Source: Pelomyxa schiedti
Lineage: Eukaryota > Evosea > Pelobiontida > Pelomyxidae
Length of the DNA stretch: 64,000 nt
Assembly (NCBI GenBank): GCA_020536535.1
Contig: JAHLWZ010000819.1
Coordinates: 49,168-113,167, forward strand
Direction: 5' to 3'
In this document: positions 39,383 to 51,303 of the stretch, piece by piece
How positions within the stretch are numbered: the stretch's first letter is position 1
Layout of the letters: the number at the start of each line of letters is the position of its first letter
Notes under the pieces: generated by a model
Database searches by the model: none
Told to the model about the DNA's origin: nothing
What the model saw: the letters and a program-made list of their open reading frames with translations, nothing else
Translations under genes and position numbers: made by a program

Positions 39383-42300
39383 TTAAATAGCTACAAAGGC
39401 ATGTAAGCCAACGAGGTGGTCGGTGTGAAGTGGTGTGGGATTGACAAGGTGAATCACGGTTCCAGGATATCCAACAGTCACAGTTATGGATCTATCACAC
39501 AGGGGTGATACTAGTTTGGGTGGAAGGTGAAGATCGGCGACAATATCGTTCACTGGTGCAACCAGCGTCACGCGTAGAGTCTATATTGGTTACTGGTGAG
39601 TAGGGTTTTTTCTTTTTATTTAAAGAAAAGGAATCAAACCGTATGATCGGAAGTGATATCTTCTATCTTTATTGTCACTTGCTCTGTTTTCTTCCATACA
39701 ATTATCACCTCCCGCATTGGAGTGGAACCTGGGGATGCCGGAGCTTGCTCTTGATCACTGACAATGACAAACGGGTGAAATAGAATGTCAGAGGGAGATT
39801 GTGGTGGACCGGCATTCTGATATGCATAAGGTGCAATGGCACCAGAAATAAGCTGAAACTCGGCTGTTTGGAATGCAGCCACCAATGCGTCTGGTTTATA
39901 AGTACGCTTTACGTGAGAGCATCGAATGGTGGCCTCCAGATTTCTGTGATGATGTTAGGTGTTAAAATTAAATAATAAACATACGGGGGAGGGGCGCATG
40001 TTGGCTGGGCGAGTACAATTGGAGGGGTTAGAGATGTCAGAACAGATGCCGCTGTGGGAGTAGATAGAATTGGAGGAGAAGTGGGATTTGGAGTTACAAG
40101 GACAGGTGAATGCTGTGAAGAGTTTATCATGGTCTTTACTGGTGGAGGAGGTTGACTGTCAAATTCTCAATTTCGTTTTGTTAGTAACCAAGTGCAAAGT
40201 ATATTGCCTACCACCAAATTCACCAATCAAAGGGTCAACGGCAGTATCACTCCTTGCTTCTAATTCATCCACGTAACTATCATCCTAAAAGAAAGGTTAA
40301 CTTTGTAAGTGGGGAAAAGACAACGTACAGTCATTTGTCCGAAGTATTTTGTATCGAATTCACTTTTCAGGTGAGGCACAATTGGTGGCTTTTGGTTTCG
40401 GATCACTGGCAAAATAGTAAAGGATTTACAGATGGCATAGAACTCTCCCTCCCCTCCCATTGTTATGTTTAGGATACTGGACCACTTCACTCCTTTGAAA
40501 AAGACATGCTGCTTGACGTCACATGCCCCGTGAGTAGCTCCTATTCGCTTGCTTGGCTCTGCGCATAGTAGTCTTTTAATCAAGTCTTTGGCTTGCCTGG
40601 ACACCTACAATGACATTACCAGATAGTATGAAGGTAGGCTGTCAACTGTATATCTATTGTCTGGAAATTTGATGCCTCCGCTCAAAATTTGGGAGAAAGT
40701 GTCCTCCTTACTCTGCCCTCTGAAAGGTGTGGTTCCATACTAATGAAATCTTAGTGTGCAGATTGTCATGTATGCATACCATCATTTCATATAATAGAAT
40801 GCCAAATGTCCACCTTAATCTCAGTTAAAAAAAAAAAAAAAAAGGAAGACAAAAGATTGTAATTACCAATCAACTGCACTGGTGTGCCCATAACCAACTA
40901 TGACTTCAGGTGCTATATATTCGTGGTGGGAGTTAAGGAATTTTATTTGGTAAATTAGTGTGCTTGTAAAAGGATATGTCAGTTCCGACAAACGAATTCG
41001 TAACAATGTGTGGTTCCGAAGAAATCATATCTTCAGAGAATATCCTTTTGATCACTTTGGCAGTTGGTCGAATAGCAGCTTGCTTGGACAAGTCGAAGTC
41101 TGAAAAGCAATTTCTATTTGGAAGCTATCAAGTAACTGCGCTACCTGTCAATACAATGTGCCCGCTAGCTTGCATCAAGATGTTCTCAGGTTTCAAATCT
41201 GAAAAATAGGTGACTACGCTTGATTAGACTTTCAAAAGGTTACCTCTATAAATAAAGCTATTGAAAATTGAAAAAGTTAGAATGGAGGCAACTCAATGAA
41301 TGCATACCCAAGAATATGAAGGTATTCCAAGGCAAGGAGAACTTCAGCAGCATAAAACCGTGCCGCGTCCTCTTGGCACAGTGAGGAAAAAGAGAAATTC
41401 CCACAGAACAAGAAAGGAAACCTCTTAAACATTTTCCAGGCTGCCGTTGTAGTGCCCTAAAAAATTCCCCTCCAGCACAGAATTCCATTACAAAGTACAG
41501 GCAATTGGCAGTCTATGAAAATGAATTGCAAAAAGGAAAAGCAAAGCGAACCTGAAATGACCAATAAAGAGTAACAACAAATGGGTGCTTCACAGTGTGA
41601 AGTAACTCTCGCTCTGTATGCACTCTTTTTACCTAGGAAAGGTTTCACAGGGTTAAAGTAAGGACAAAAATTTCAAAACGAACTTTGTTTTTGGCAATCA
41701 TCTCCTCTTTGGGGAGTAACTTCATGGCGTAATAACGACCAGTTCCTATGTGTTGAACAAGATATCTATTACCAGTCATTCACAATTCAGATCACATTGG
41801 TCTTAAAATGGAAAAAAACTACATACACTCTGCCGACATCTCCCTTACCAAGCAGTTTAATTCTACGGAAGTCACGAAATGATACTTGTTGTGGTGTTTC
41901 ACCCTTCGAATGACCGTATGGCTGAGGAGGCGACACACGACCACTTGCCTTAGAGGCTAAAGTTGACGATGAGCATAGAGATGCATCACCCCTCCGTTGT
42001 GGAGCTGAAGCCGAGGCAGACGAAGCAGGGAAAGCCTGACTACCAGATGCCGTAGTGGGCCAAACAGTGCCAGTTCGGCCTGCCATACTTCCATCGGGTG
42101 ACACATCGGCTCTAGCCTTATTGGAATGGTATTTGTGCCTCCCTTCAGATGAAGAGGTTGATGAAGAATCTGATGAACGAGATCGTGAACGCGACCTAGA
42201 GCGAGACCGAGAGGAAGATGATGAAGAGGAGTCGGATGATGATGTTACGTGCGCGGGAGACCGCGGTCTGCGCGAGACTTTTTTTTTCGATTTGCTCTGT

Positions 42301-42647
42301 TCATCGTGGTTCCTGTGGTGGTACCTGTGGTGGCGGCTGTGATGATGACCTCTGTCGCGCTCAACGCGTTCTGAGCGGTGTCTGTGGTGGTTTGGAGCGG
42401 AATGTGACGCCCCGCTGGAGCTTTGGGACAGAGCCAGCGGAGTTACGGAAGTGAGATCTGGGTCTTTAGCCGGTGACGAAGCACGCACTGGCGGCGGTGT
42501 TTCGTCGCTTTCGGTGGTAGAGTGTGAGTGGTCTTTGCTGTGCTTTTTCCCCTCCGTTTTGTCAGGTGACGTTGTTGGGAGTTCCTGTTGGCCTTGATCT
42601 TCCCCGCCCTTGGGGGCTGTGTCGTCGACGGCTTTCTCGCCGCTCAT
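39383..42647 (-). CDS. AGC Ser/Thr kinase, Fpk1/KIN82 and phototropin-like group
   Basis: Start ATG at 42647. The first 230 residues are disordered, with an SR-rich block (RSRSRSRSRS). The kinase begins IKLLGKGDVGRVY, the G-loop typical of this AGC branch, followed by YYAMKLLPKEEMIAKNK, EFCAGGEFFRALQRQPGKCL, PENILMQASGHIVLTDFDLS (DFD in place of DFG, usual here) and NSFVGTDEYIAPEVI, the last created by removal of a U12-type AT-AC intron. VDWWTFGILLYEMM, RQAKDLIKRLLCAEPSKRIG and the C-tail FDTKYFGQM follow. Fungal Fpk kinases phosphorylate lipid flippases. After the kinase is a second region (SILSTPTAAS..., DALVAAFQTAEFQLISGAIA, VTLVAPVNDIVADLHLPPKL) that I do not recognise. Stop at 39383. Confidence 0.85.
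40923..40977 (-). other. U12-type AT-AC intron
   Basis: On the minus strand the 55-nt intron starts ATATCCTTTT, the full consensus U12 donor. It has TTCCTTAAC, the full consensus U12 branch site, about 10 nt before the acceptor, and ends CCCACCAC. Removing it joins GTCGGAACTGAC to GAATATATAGCACC, giving VGT-DEYIAPEVI, the invariant activation segment of AGC kinases. No GT-AG pair yields this. Confidence 0.85.
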
Positions 42648-42953
42648 TTTAACGAAATATGCGCTTGGTTTGGGTTGTATTATTGGTTTTTTCAAATGAA
42701 ATGACAAGGCAGGGAACTAATGCATATATTTTGGGGTTGTTCTAGTCGCGATGGAGGCCACGGTGGAACGCCACTGCTTCGATAGAATTCATGGTCTGTT
42801 CGGGGAATCAGAAGACCAAGTTGGTGAGGAATCGGCGAAGTGAACATCAACACATCTATCTCAGATCCAATCTGCCCGAAAAACCGTTCAATGTAAAATG
42901 TCAAAGAACGCTCCTGATGACAAAAAAAGGGAAAAAATATAAAAGGCGACAGG
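42648..42953. other. Divergent promoter region, AGC kinase / GH13
   Basis: A 306-bp spacer between divergent starts. An open frame can be read upstream of the kinase ATG, but only from a TTG codon, so I keep the ATG. No regulatory motif was recognised. Confidence 0.45.
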
Positions 42954-45193
42954 ATGCCCAAGGCGTTATTTGCCGTGGTTATAGCAGCATTTGTTGTGGG
43001 TGCTGCTGCTATCTCCGCGCGTATGTACCCGTGAGATCTTTAGTTTTTCCTCGTCGCACGTTTGTGTCTTTTTTTTTGAACAAAAATGACTGAAACGAAG
43101 GGAGAATGCCGTTGATGCCTCGGGCGTCTGATCCGAGCATGCCGATGATGTACGAAATAAGGTTCTTTTCCAATACGCACTGTAAATCTTACTAATATTT
43201 ATTTCCTCAGCACGCGGCCGTGGCTCTATGAGTTGTCTGGTAAATACGGACGTACCATATCAACGCTCCGCGATATTCCTTTGGCCGAGTTACAGGCTAT
43301 TCAAAGTCAACATGTTAATTACGTCTGGTTTATGGGCGTGCGCAAAACACTATGTCTAACTTCTTTCACCTGAATGTATCTAGATATGGCACTTGGGGGC
43401 TTACGGACTCAACCACGATAGAACAGATCCATCCCTTCTTGCTCAGTATGCTGTTGTACTACCAGACTATACTACAGCAGATATCATTGGTAAGGCAATT
43501 TGCCTGTCTCACTGTGTAGCTTAAGAACCTTAGGTTCCCCTTACGCTGTAACAAACTACACTGTAAACCCAGAATTGGGTACAACTTCAGATGTAGCGTG
43601 GCTGCGAACTCAATTGAATAACTTGGGCATGAAGTTGATTCTCGATTTTGTTCCCAACCATTCAGGTTTGTTTCCTTTTCCTTTTGTCTTTATCTGACTC
43701 TTCTTATCACAGCTTGTGATAGCCCGTGGATCACGACCAACATCAACTACTACATTCAAGCTCCTAAAGGTTCTGGGCCTCCATACGACTCTTCGAAGTA
43801 CCTCACTAATGGGGTTGCTTTTGGAAACTGTCCCGGTTCTACAACCCCCTGGACGTATGTTGTTCTCTACTAAAATGGGTTACGTGTCGTTACTGTACCT
43901 AGTGATACTGCTCAACTCAATTACTGGAACCAGGATACACGCTCTCTAATGCTACAACAATTACAACAAATCGGCAACATGGCTGGTATTTTTTCTTTGT
44001 GCATTTGTTCATTCTTAGTTGTGAAGATGGCATCCGGTGTGACATGGCATATATCGTGTTGAACGATCTCTTTTATGAGGTAATACAGGATTAATTACAA
44101 AAGCATTCGTTATCTCATCATCTCAAACCAAGACTTGGTCCACACAACTCAACTCATGGGGATGGTCCCGACCTTCCACTGAGTTCTGGGCTGATGCTAT
44201 TTCTCAAGTGAAGAAAAATTTCCCCAAAATCATCTTCTTGGCGGAGGTGAGACTACCTTTACAGTATCATCCTTACATCTTTTCAGGTCTATGGCGATTC
44301 ACAGTACACACTACAGAGTGAAGGGTTTGACTTTACTTACGATAAGGAGTTGCTGGACCGTCTAAAGGTTGCGGTTATATTTTAGGGGAAAAATGTCTTA
44401 CCCTATGCTGTCAGGCCAATAATTTGGACTATGTTCGTAGCTGGTCTGTTCTTTTTCCTACTGCAAAATCTTAACCCTTGATAGGATCACAGGAAACACA
44501 GCCTCATTCTTTGCCCACTCAGCACAGTTTATAGAAAATCATGTTTTATTGCTAGTATTACCCTTCCATCTCATAGAAGACTAGGATGAAGATCGCGCTG
44601 TAGCTGTATTTGGAAGCACCACAAAAGCCGATGCTGCTGCCATGGTTGTTATGACTTTGCCTGGGATGCGATTTTACTTCCAAGACCAATGGTCCGCCTC
44701 CCTAAAAGAAAAAGCCAATTTTGACGTTAAATAGGCTCGGTTACAAGAATAAATTGGATGTTCACCTTCGCCGCGCGACGTCTGAGAGTGCAATCTCCTC
44801 TGTGACTTCCATGTACACCACCCTCAACTCGATCATATCGGATGTCTCGTTCACTAGCGGTACCTGGAACTACTGTACAGTCTCCAACAGTGGAGATTCA
44901 TGGAGGTTGATGGCGTGGCGCTGGAACTACGCCAACTCATCCAAGAGGCTCGTTGTTGTTAATTTCTCTGACGCTTCTGGAAGGTAACAAATCCCGTACT
45001 CCTGCACAACCTAACAACCAAAAGTGGGTACATAGTCATACCCGACGTTGTATCTGACACAGGCTCCGACACGGTTACCATTACCGAACTATGGACAAAC
45101 ACAAAGTACTCTCGCTCGGTGTCTGAGATGAAGTCTAGCGGTTTGTTTGTGGTTGTGGACGCCTGGAGCTCCCAAATCTTCCAATACCCCTAA
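42954..45193 (+). CDS. Secreted alpha-amylase family (GH13) glycosidase
   Basis: The first residues MPKALFAVVIAAFVVGAAAI are a signal peptide. The four GH13 regions are all present across about ten exons: DFVPNH (region I), DGIRCDMAY with the nucleophile Asp (region II), FLAEVYGD with the acid/base Glu (region III) and FIENHDEDR with the transition-state Asp (region IV). The barrel starts with MMYEIS then TRPWLYELS, with WHLGAYGLNHDRTDPSLLAQY before the first region. A C-terminal beta domain follows (WRLMAWRW, RLVVVNFSDASG). An intact catalytic triad argues for a working glycosidase or transglycosidase acting on alpha-glucans; the subfamily was not resolved. The stop is TAA at 45191-45193. 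Confidence 0.85.
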
Positions 45194-45405
45194 ATGTAAA
45201 TTGAATGTTCGAAAGGGGAAAGAAATCCGCAATTGCTGCTTTCTAAATACTGTAGCTACAGTTAGAGGAATTCCCTTTTTTTTTGTCCGCCCCGTTTCTT
45301 GTGAAAAACCAAACTCCTAAAAAAAAAAAAATCAAGGCGGGCGATTACAATTAAAAAAAAAAAGTCTCTTGTTTCGTGCGGTCGTCGTCGCGTTGCGTGT
45401 GAAAA

Positions 45406-46948
45406 ATGTACAATTCTTTCTATAAGTTGAAGAAGGCCGGGAAGTATGAGGCCAAGGCGATGCCCAAACCAAAGGCTAAAGTAGAGGTATTCATTTTTCT
45501 TTTTTTGGCGCGGAACTGACGTTCAAGTCTAGGCTTCTTTTTCAAGTGGCGGTGCTGCTGCGGCAGATACAAAGGTTTTTTTTTTTGTTTCGTTTTGGGG
45601 GAAAGAGAAAAGCCATTCATTGGTATCACGTCAACGTGCTGACCGCAATGTCGTTTAGCAACCAGCTACTGCTCCTGTTGTTCAAGCGAAGGAACCAGCT
45701 AAACCCGCTGTTGACACAAAGGTTACTGCGAAAGCAACTGTGGAAACCAAAGCTGCAGTCAAAGCAGACGTAAAAGCCGATGCTGGAGTCAAGGCTGGTG
45801 GCGCAGTAAGTGTGGGAGTTGATACAAAACAACCTGCAGCAAAAGTCACAGTTGGTGGAGGAGTTGGTGTGAAGGCCACCGTTGACACTAAAGTTAATGC
45901 TAAAGTAGAGGTAAAGGCTGGAGGAAAAGGTTTGCCTTTTATACCCTTTTACTCTAATTTTTACTGTTTTACTTCCCCACTGTTCTACGAATCACCAATC
46001 GCATCCACATTTTTTTTTTCCCCTCCCCACTTCCGCCCTTCCCTTTTGTGGTACTAATTGTTCCTTACAGCAAGTGGTTCTGGTTCAGGAAGCAGGTCAG
46101 GCTCAGGTTCCCGTTCCGGGTCCGGAAGCCGGTCGGGTTCAGGCTCCCGCTCCGGATCTGGTTCACGATCAGGGTCAGGATCCCGCTCAGGTTCTGGGAG
46201 CCGTTCTGGATCGGTATCCGGAAGCAGATCAGGGTCCGGATCACGCTCCGGATCAGGAAGCCGCTCAGGGTCCGGCAGCCGGTCGGGCTCTGGCAGCCGC
46301 TCTGGGTCAGGCTCCAAGAGCGGATCTGGTACTTTTTCCCCTTCCCCCCCTCCCCCTGCAAAAAATCAACGCTGAACAACCCCCCCAAAACAAAAAGGGC
46401 ACGTTGTACTCAAACCCGTTGCAGTATCCCCATCCGCCGGAGTCAAGGCATCCACAGGGACACCCACAGCCAACGTGACGGTGACCGCGACGGCGGCCCC
46501 GGCCGCCACGGCCACCGTGTCGGTCAGCACGCCCAAGGCCGCGGCGACGCCGGCGGCCACGGCCAGCACCACCGTCGCCCCCAAGGCAGCAGTGTCCGTG
46601 GGCGTGTCTGTTGGCGGCGGGGCGGGAGGAGGCGTGAAGGTGGGGCTCAGCGTCGGGGGCGGCGCCGCCGCGACTGCTAAGCCCGGGAGCAAGTCGGGCT
46701 CTGGGTCTCGCTCTGGCTCTGGCTCCGGATCCCGCTCCGGGTCCGGGTCGCGCTCTGGCTCTGGCTCCAAGTCCGGGTCTGGGTCACGCTCTGGCTCTGG
46801 CTCCAAGTCTGGGTCTGGATCAAAGTCAGGCTCTGGTTCAAAGTCTGGTTCTGGCTCTGGATCCGTATCGGGCTCCCGCTCTGGTTCTGGCTCTGGATCC
46901 CGCTCTGGCTCTGGCTCGCGCTCTGGGAGTGGATCTCGATCTAATTAG
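45406..46948 (+). CDS. Ser-Gly-Arg/Lys repeat protein, unknown function
   Basis: Begins [20 protein letters not shown] with no signal peptide. Short exons lead to an Ala/Val/Lys-rich region with [14 protein letters not shown] and [20 protein letters not shown] repeats. Two long arrays of [10 protein letters not shown] or [10 protein letters not shown] repeats (about 46071-46330 and 46690-46945) flank an Ala/Thr/Val-rich spacer ([32 protein letters not shown]). It ends in SRSN at 46948. The composition recalls structural or coat proteins with alternating beta-prone and flexible repeats, but no domain is recognisable and I assign no function. The intron between the two arrays is about 46330-46422. 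Confidence 0.65.
46071..46945 (+). repeat. Two arrays of short coding repeats (TC[N]GG[N] type)
   Basis: Both arrays repeat an 18-nt unit, roughly TCNGGNTCNGGNTCNCGN, encoding SGSGSR or SGSGSK. Codon choice varies strongly at third positions in both arrays, so the repeats look maintained at protein level rather than freshly expanded. The second array has more Lys variants. Confidence 0.75.
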
Positions 46949-47089
46949 GCAGGGAGGCTCACCACCTGCGTTGACACAGTGTAGCTAATTTTTCCCAGAG
47001 TGTTGTAACAACTACATTTGGTTGTCACTTACTTTGTGGTGTAAAAAAAAGAGAAAGTAACAACATTTTTTTTTTCCCAAATTGTGCTC

Positions 47090-50000
47090 TTCAGCCACCC
47101 CTTGTACCCCACGTTACATCATCAAAGTTGCTGTTATGGGCAATAAGCTAGCAACAAGAGGGAAAGTTCATACCATACAGCATAAATGGGAATCACAACA
47201 TACCTGAGTGGCTTGTTAGAGAAGTCATCGGGAGGAGGATACATAGTAGGGCTGAGAATGAGCCACGTGAGGGGTGCAACAATTCCGAGTACAGAAAACC
47301 ACTGGTGGTGTATTACGGCTGCAGCAGCTATGAAAAGCACCCAGGCAACCTGATGAAGTTGAGCCAGTTGGTTTGTAAGGCGTATAATTACAAACCATAA
47401 CTACGACTTCTATCCAGTACTTGGTAAAAAGTCCCTCCAAGTTTTGAGCCGCAAAGATAACCATCAAGACTGTATAGGAAACAAGAGATTAGACAGATAG
47501 ATACATACAGAGTGCAACTTGTAATTACAGCCCCGAAGAGAGTTGATGCATGAAACCTAGGTAAGATGTGAGTTCATTCCGCACATTTTTGAGAATGAAA
47601 ACCAGTATTCAAGTTGCTCAATTCTACTCGTCAGAGAAAGAGTGAGAAGGAGGAGGCACCACAGTACAATAAGAGCTAGGGCGACAGGCGGGTACATGCC
47701 AACTGATACCGCAATCTCATATACCAGCATTAAAATTGCTGGTTGATGTTGAGTTTAGTTTAGAAGGAGGTGATTCTTACCCGTGGGCAGAGCAAAACTG
47801 GAAAACAGCTCAATGGATAGCGACACGAAAAGAGGGAATGAAACTGGCCTCCACACAGTTTTTAGTAACATCACCTTGGAGTGTTATATTTGTTACGACT
47901 TACATTACTGTTACCATATTCACGATAGTGGAGTTAATCCATCTCCTAGCTAAATGAACGGGACTAGTGATAAGGGAATAGTACCTTCTCTGCTTTATCA
48001 GACCAATTAATGTTGAAGGTACTTCAGTTCTCGCCACAGCCTATGAGCAGTTAATCGCTTCACTTGCCCAGAGGATACGTACCCTTGGTTCATAAGTCGT
48101 CTCCCATCCAGTTTGCAGAAGTTGTGTTGTCATAGTCCGATCTACGGAGATTTGGTCCTTTGAGAGTAGACAAGCTTTTACCTTCACCAAGGTCAAGCTG
48201 TGCGAGGTTAGGTGAGGTAGGGAATTGGTGTTGATGACCTGATTCTTTGCCCAAATTGTACTTGTAGCTGCTAAGTATGCGTTGAGGATAGTTTCGACTG
48301 CCTTTTTTGCTTTGAGGAAAAGAGAGTTGTAGTGGGAGGAAGAAACCTGTGGCTTCACCATACAAAATGCTCCCGGCAGGCAAGTCACCTTGCAAGTTTA
48401 CATTCTTGTTGATCAACCAAAGGGATCCTTACCATACCAAACCATGATTCACATGTCTTGGCGAGAAATTGGTTCGTTTTATACTCAAAGTACTGTAGGT
48501 AGGTGGGAAAGATTTTGTAAATAAATACACACCTGTGTTATTGTCAAAGGATTCTGGTACCAATGGAGTACTTCAATTTCACCACAAGTTCTGTGAGACT
48601 GTCATCAATGATCGCTATATGTTGAATGTACCCGCCGATTTCTTTGCGTCGGATTAACCCTTTGTACATTCTACAAGAATGAGTAAAAAGAGGAACTGTA
48701 TTGTCTACCTGAGCATGCTGCGTGTGTTTCCCTAGTGCACAATTTTTAGAATGCGTTTTATTCCCTTTGTTTACAACCTTCCAAGAAAAGGTTACATCGG
48801 AGTCAACAAACATAATTCCTGAGTTTCTTTAGGACAAAGAGGAAAAGAAAGACGCTTGACCATGTGCAGTTTTTTCAAGTATCCCTTGGTCCATATACTG
48901 CAGTGAAGTTAACAGTAGTTTTTTTCTCCTGTACTAACCTCGAAGAATAGCCTAAAAATAACGGTTAGAGTAGTTATGAGTTTCACATGAAAATACTGGT
49001 GGCTGTGGCGTTTCCCTTGATTAAGCCTCTTCAGAAGCACAACAAATGGCATGCCTAGATAGTATGGTTAAAAAATCTGAGACTTGCCATTACTGAATAC
49101 CTTTTTTTGGCAGAAGTCCTTTGTACATTGCAACTCCATCAGCTGTCAAAAGAAGGGAAAAAGAAAAGAAATTAGATAGTTTACCCCACATATTAGTACC
49201 AACCAAAAACTTCTAAAAGAAGGTTAAATTGAAGTGTGAAAACGAGAAGGTACCAGGTTGAGGAATGTTACGAGACTTTTTAGTTGAACCATTAGGTTCC
49301 TTATATCTGACCACTGCATCATCATCTACAAGGATGAGCATGAGGCTTGGCTTCCAAGTTTCGTGTACCTGAATAGAGATAACTTATCGGAATATCTTAA
49401 TCAAGTTAAATAAGATAGCACTCTGAGGATCAAACTGTAAAGTTTGGATAACAAGAATGTGGTTGTATCTTTCTGAAGGGCGTCAAACTTCCCACTTCGG
49501 TCATATCTCCCATCAATAATAAAAACCTTTTGTGGAGTCTTATGAGCAGGAAAACCAATTATTGCCTACCAGTTTGCAGTAGCGAGGGGCAAAATTTAGC
49601 TGGGCTAGTTGAAATGATCTTACTCCCGCCGCCAATCCCGAGGAATCTTCGTGGTACACAGTAATACATGCTGTGACAAGAATGGGGTGTTCTTTAAACG
49701 TGTTAAAACCCGGGTTCCAAAGTTGTACTCACCTAAGGTTACATCTAGGCCACATTTGCTACATTTTAGCAAGCCTATACAAGAGGTTGAACAGTGAGAA
49801 CAAAATGCTGAATCTTGTAAGGTTTGAAAGCTTGATCTTATGTTTCCACACACGTTCAGGTGCTGAAATTGACCAAATTTTGCCTTCATGGCTTGCTTCA
49901 ATATCATGAGAATTGAGTCTGTTGAGATTTCTGAGATGTGGCCTGCATCCAAGTAAGATCTATTAAGTGTTAGTTCAGCTTATTTGGAAATTATTTTGAG

Positions 50001-51224
50001 GTACCGATCCAAATAAAAATTTTGGGAATGCTGAAGCCACAATATAAAATAAGAATATCATTTGAACTTTGTATATGTTAGATCCAAAGATGGATGTAAC
50101 AGAAAACCTGCTATCGAGGGAGCACACTGTATCACAAGGATGAACATAACATTTAAGCAAAGGAAAATGCCTGCAACAAATTGTAACTGGAAATGATACA
50201 AGACTATTGATTAACCCAGGAGTTTCATTTTCTCTCTGTAAGCCAGATATTTTGCTTCAGCTAGGGGAAATTCAATCAAAGCAATTATTCACAGATATAC
50301 CTGGATCGACTTTACTGATGTTGGGAGATGCGAGTAAATTCAAAGCACTTTCCTGTTACTGGTGACACATAGCCAGTTATAAAAACAAACAACCTCTTCC
50401 TCTCCCTCTTCTCCGTCAACTAGCTCACACTCATCATCAGATAATGCTCCCACTGGATCCTGCCACAATAAGTCATTGTCACTAGAGGAAGTCGATGTCT
50501 CGACTTGATGTGGATCTTTTCCTTTTTAGTGGAGGAAAGTGGTGTATGATAAGCACCAAACATATTTGCCTGGGTACTACTACTCGTATTAATCTGAATA
50601 GATGTAAGGAATTAAGTGACTAATAGAGAATACATTTTTGTCCCAGGTGGGTTCATGCTGAGGAGTTAAGTAGGTATCAGTATCGGGTGTTATCGTCGAG
50701 TCGTTGAAAGAAGCAGCTAGAGTTGTTTTTTGGGCAGGTCCTATACTAGAGTTGTCCGAGCCTTCAAATGCGGGAGGCACGGAGAGTTCGTTGGTTTCAA
50801 GGCTAATATCTTCAGAGTTTGCACTTGGAGCTTGGTTATAGTTTGTTACAGCATGACCACCATTTGAATCTGCGTTGTACTGACAAATTTTTGCGCTTCG
50901 ACGATGGTGTCGACGCTGCCGTGTATCACAAGTTACAGCAATGCTCGGGTTGAGAGATTCGAGAGCAGGATCTTGCGTCTCCCCTGTCGACACTGGAAGC
51001 GATCTCAACTCCAACGTGTCGTCCTGCCTGATAAGATTGAATGAGTGCCTGCCAACAGAGTCCACAAACAAAACAGAAAAGAAACTTGCATTACAACAAG
51101 ACTGCCTCCTCCACACTCCCTCGATTAAACAATATTTTCTAGCCAAAATCACGCCGCAGCGGAAAATGCAATGACATCGCAGCCGGGAACTAGTGTCAAA
51201 CCACCTCCTATTGAATGGCCACAT
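47090..51224 (-). CDS. Chitin synthase (GT2 family)
   Basis: Polymerises UDP-GlcNAc into chitin at the plasma membrane. The N-terminal part is disordered and acidic (LTPQHEPTWDKN, DDECELVDGEEGEEE). The glycosyltransferase region shows ITVYHEDSSGLAAGVRSFQL, KVFIIDGRYDRSGKFDAL, LMLILVDDDAVVRY, MYKGLLPKKGMPFVVLLKRL with NQGKRHSH, FVDSDVTFSWK, ESWFGMVTCLPGAFCMVKP, and QRRRW split by an intron (KQRR then RWINSTIVNM). TM helices follow (VMPVSFPLFVSLSIELF, ALALIVLWCLLLLTL, VLGIVAPLTWLILS), and the C-terminus LDDVTWGTRGG-like phrase (FDDVTWGTRGG) is a chitin synthase hallmark. About 20 introns. The N-terminal exons and the start are uncertain; several in the 49-50 kb stretch allow two frames. Confidence 0.8.
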
Positions 51225-51303
51225 TGGACCGCATCACTTTCCTGTAAGATGCATCAGATCGTTTCTCGAAACCAAACGCAAATAAAAAAAGGCCGAATCC
51301 AAG

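Noticed and set aside
46054-46317. Minus-strand frame of DPERLPEPD repeats opposite the Ser-Gly array
   Set aside because: It is the antisense shadow of the repeat; the plus-strand frame splices to upstream exons.
47700-48000. P-type ATPase, suggested at first by the TM segment VMPVSFPLFVSLSIE
   Set aside because: No DKTGT motif; QRRRW and DVTWGTRG identify chitin synthase instead.
49740-49810. CSHCSTSC...CSKCG as a zinc finger in the chitin synthase region
   Set aside because: It is in one of two competing frames, and the other also reads as plausible coding; not enough to call a domain.
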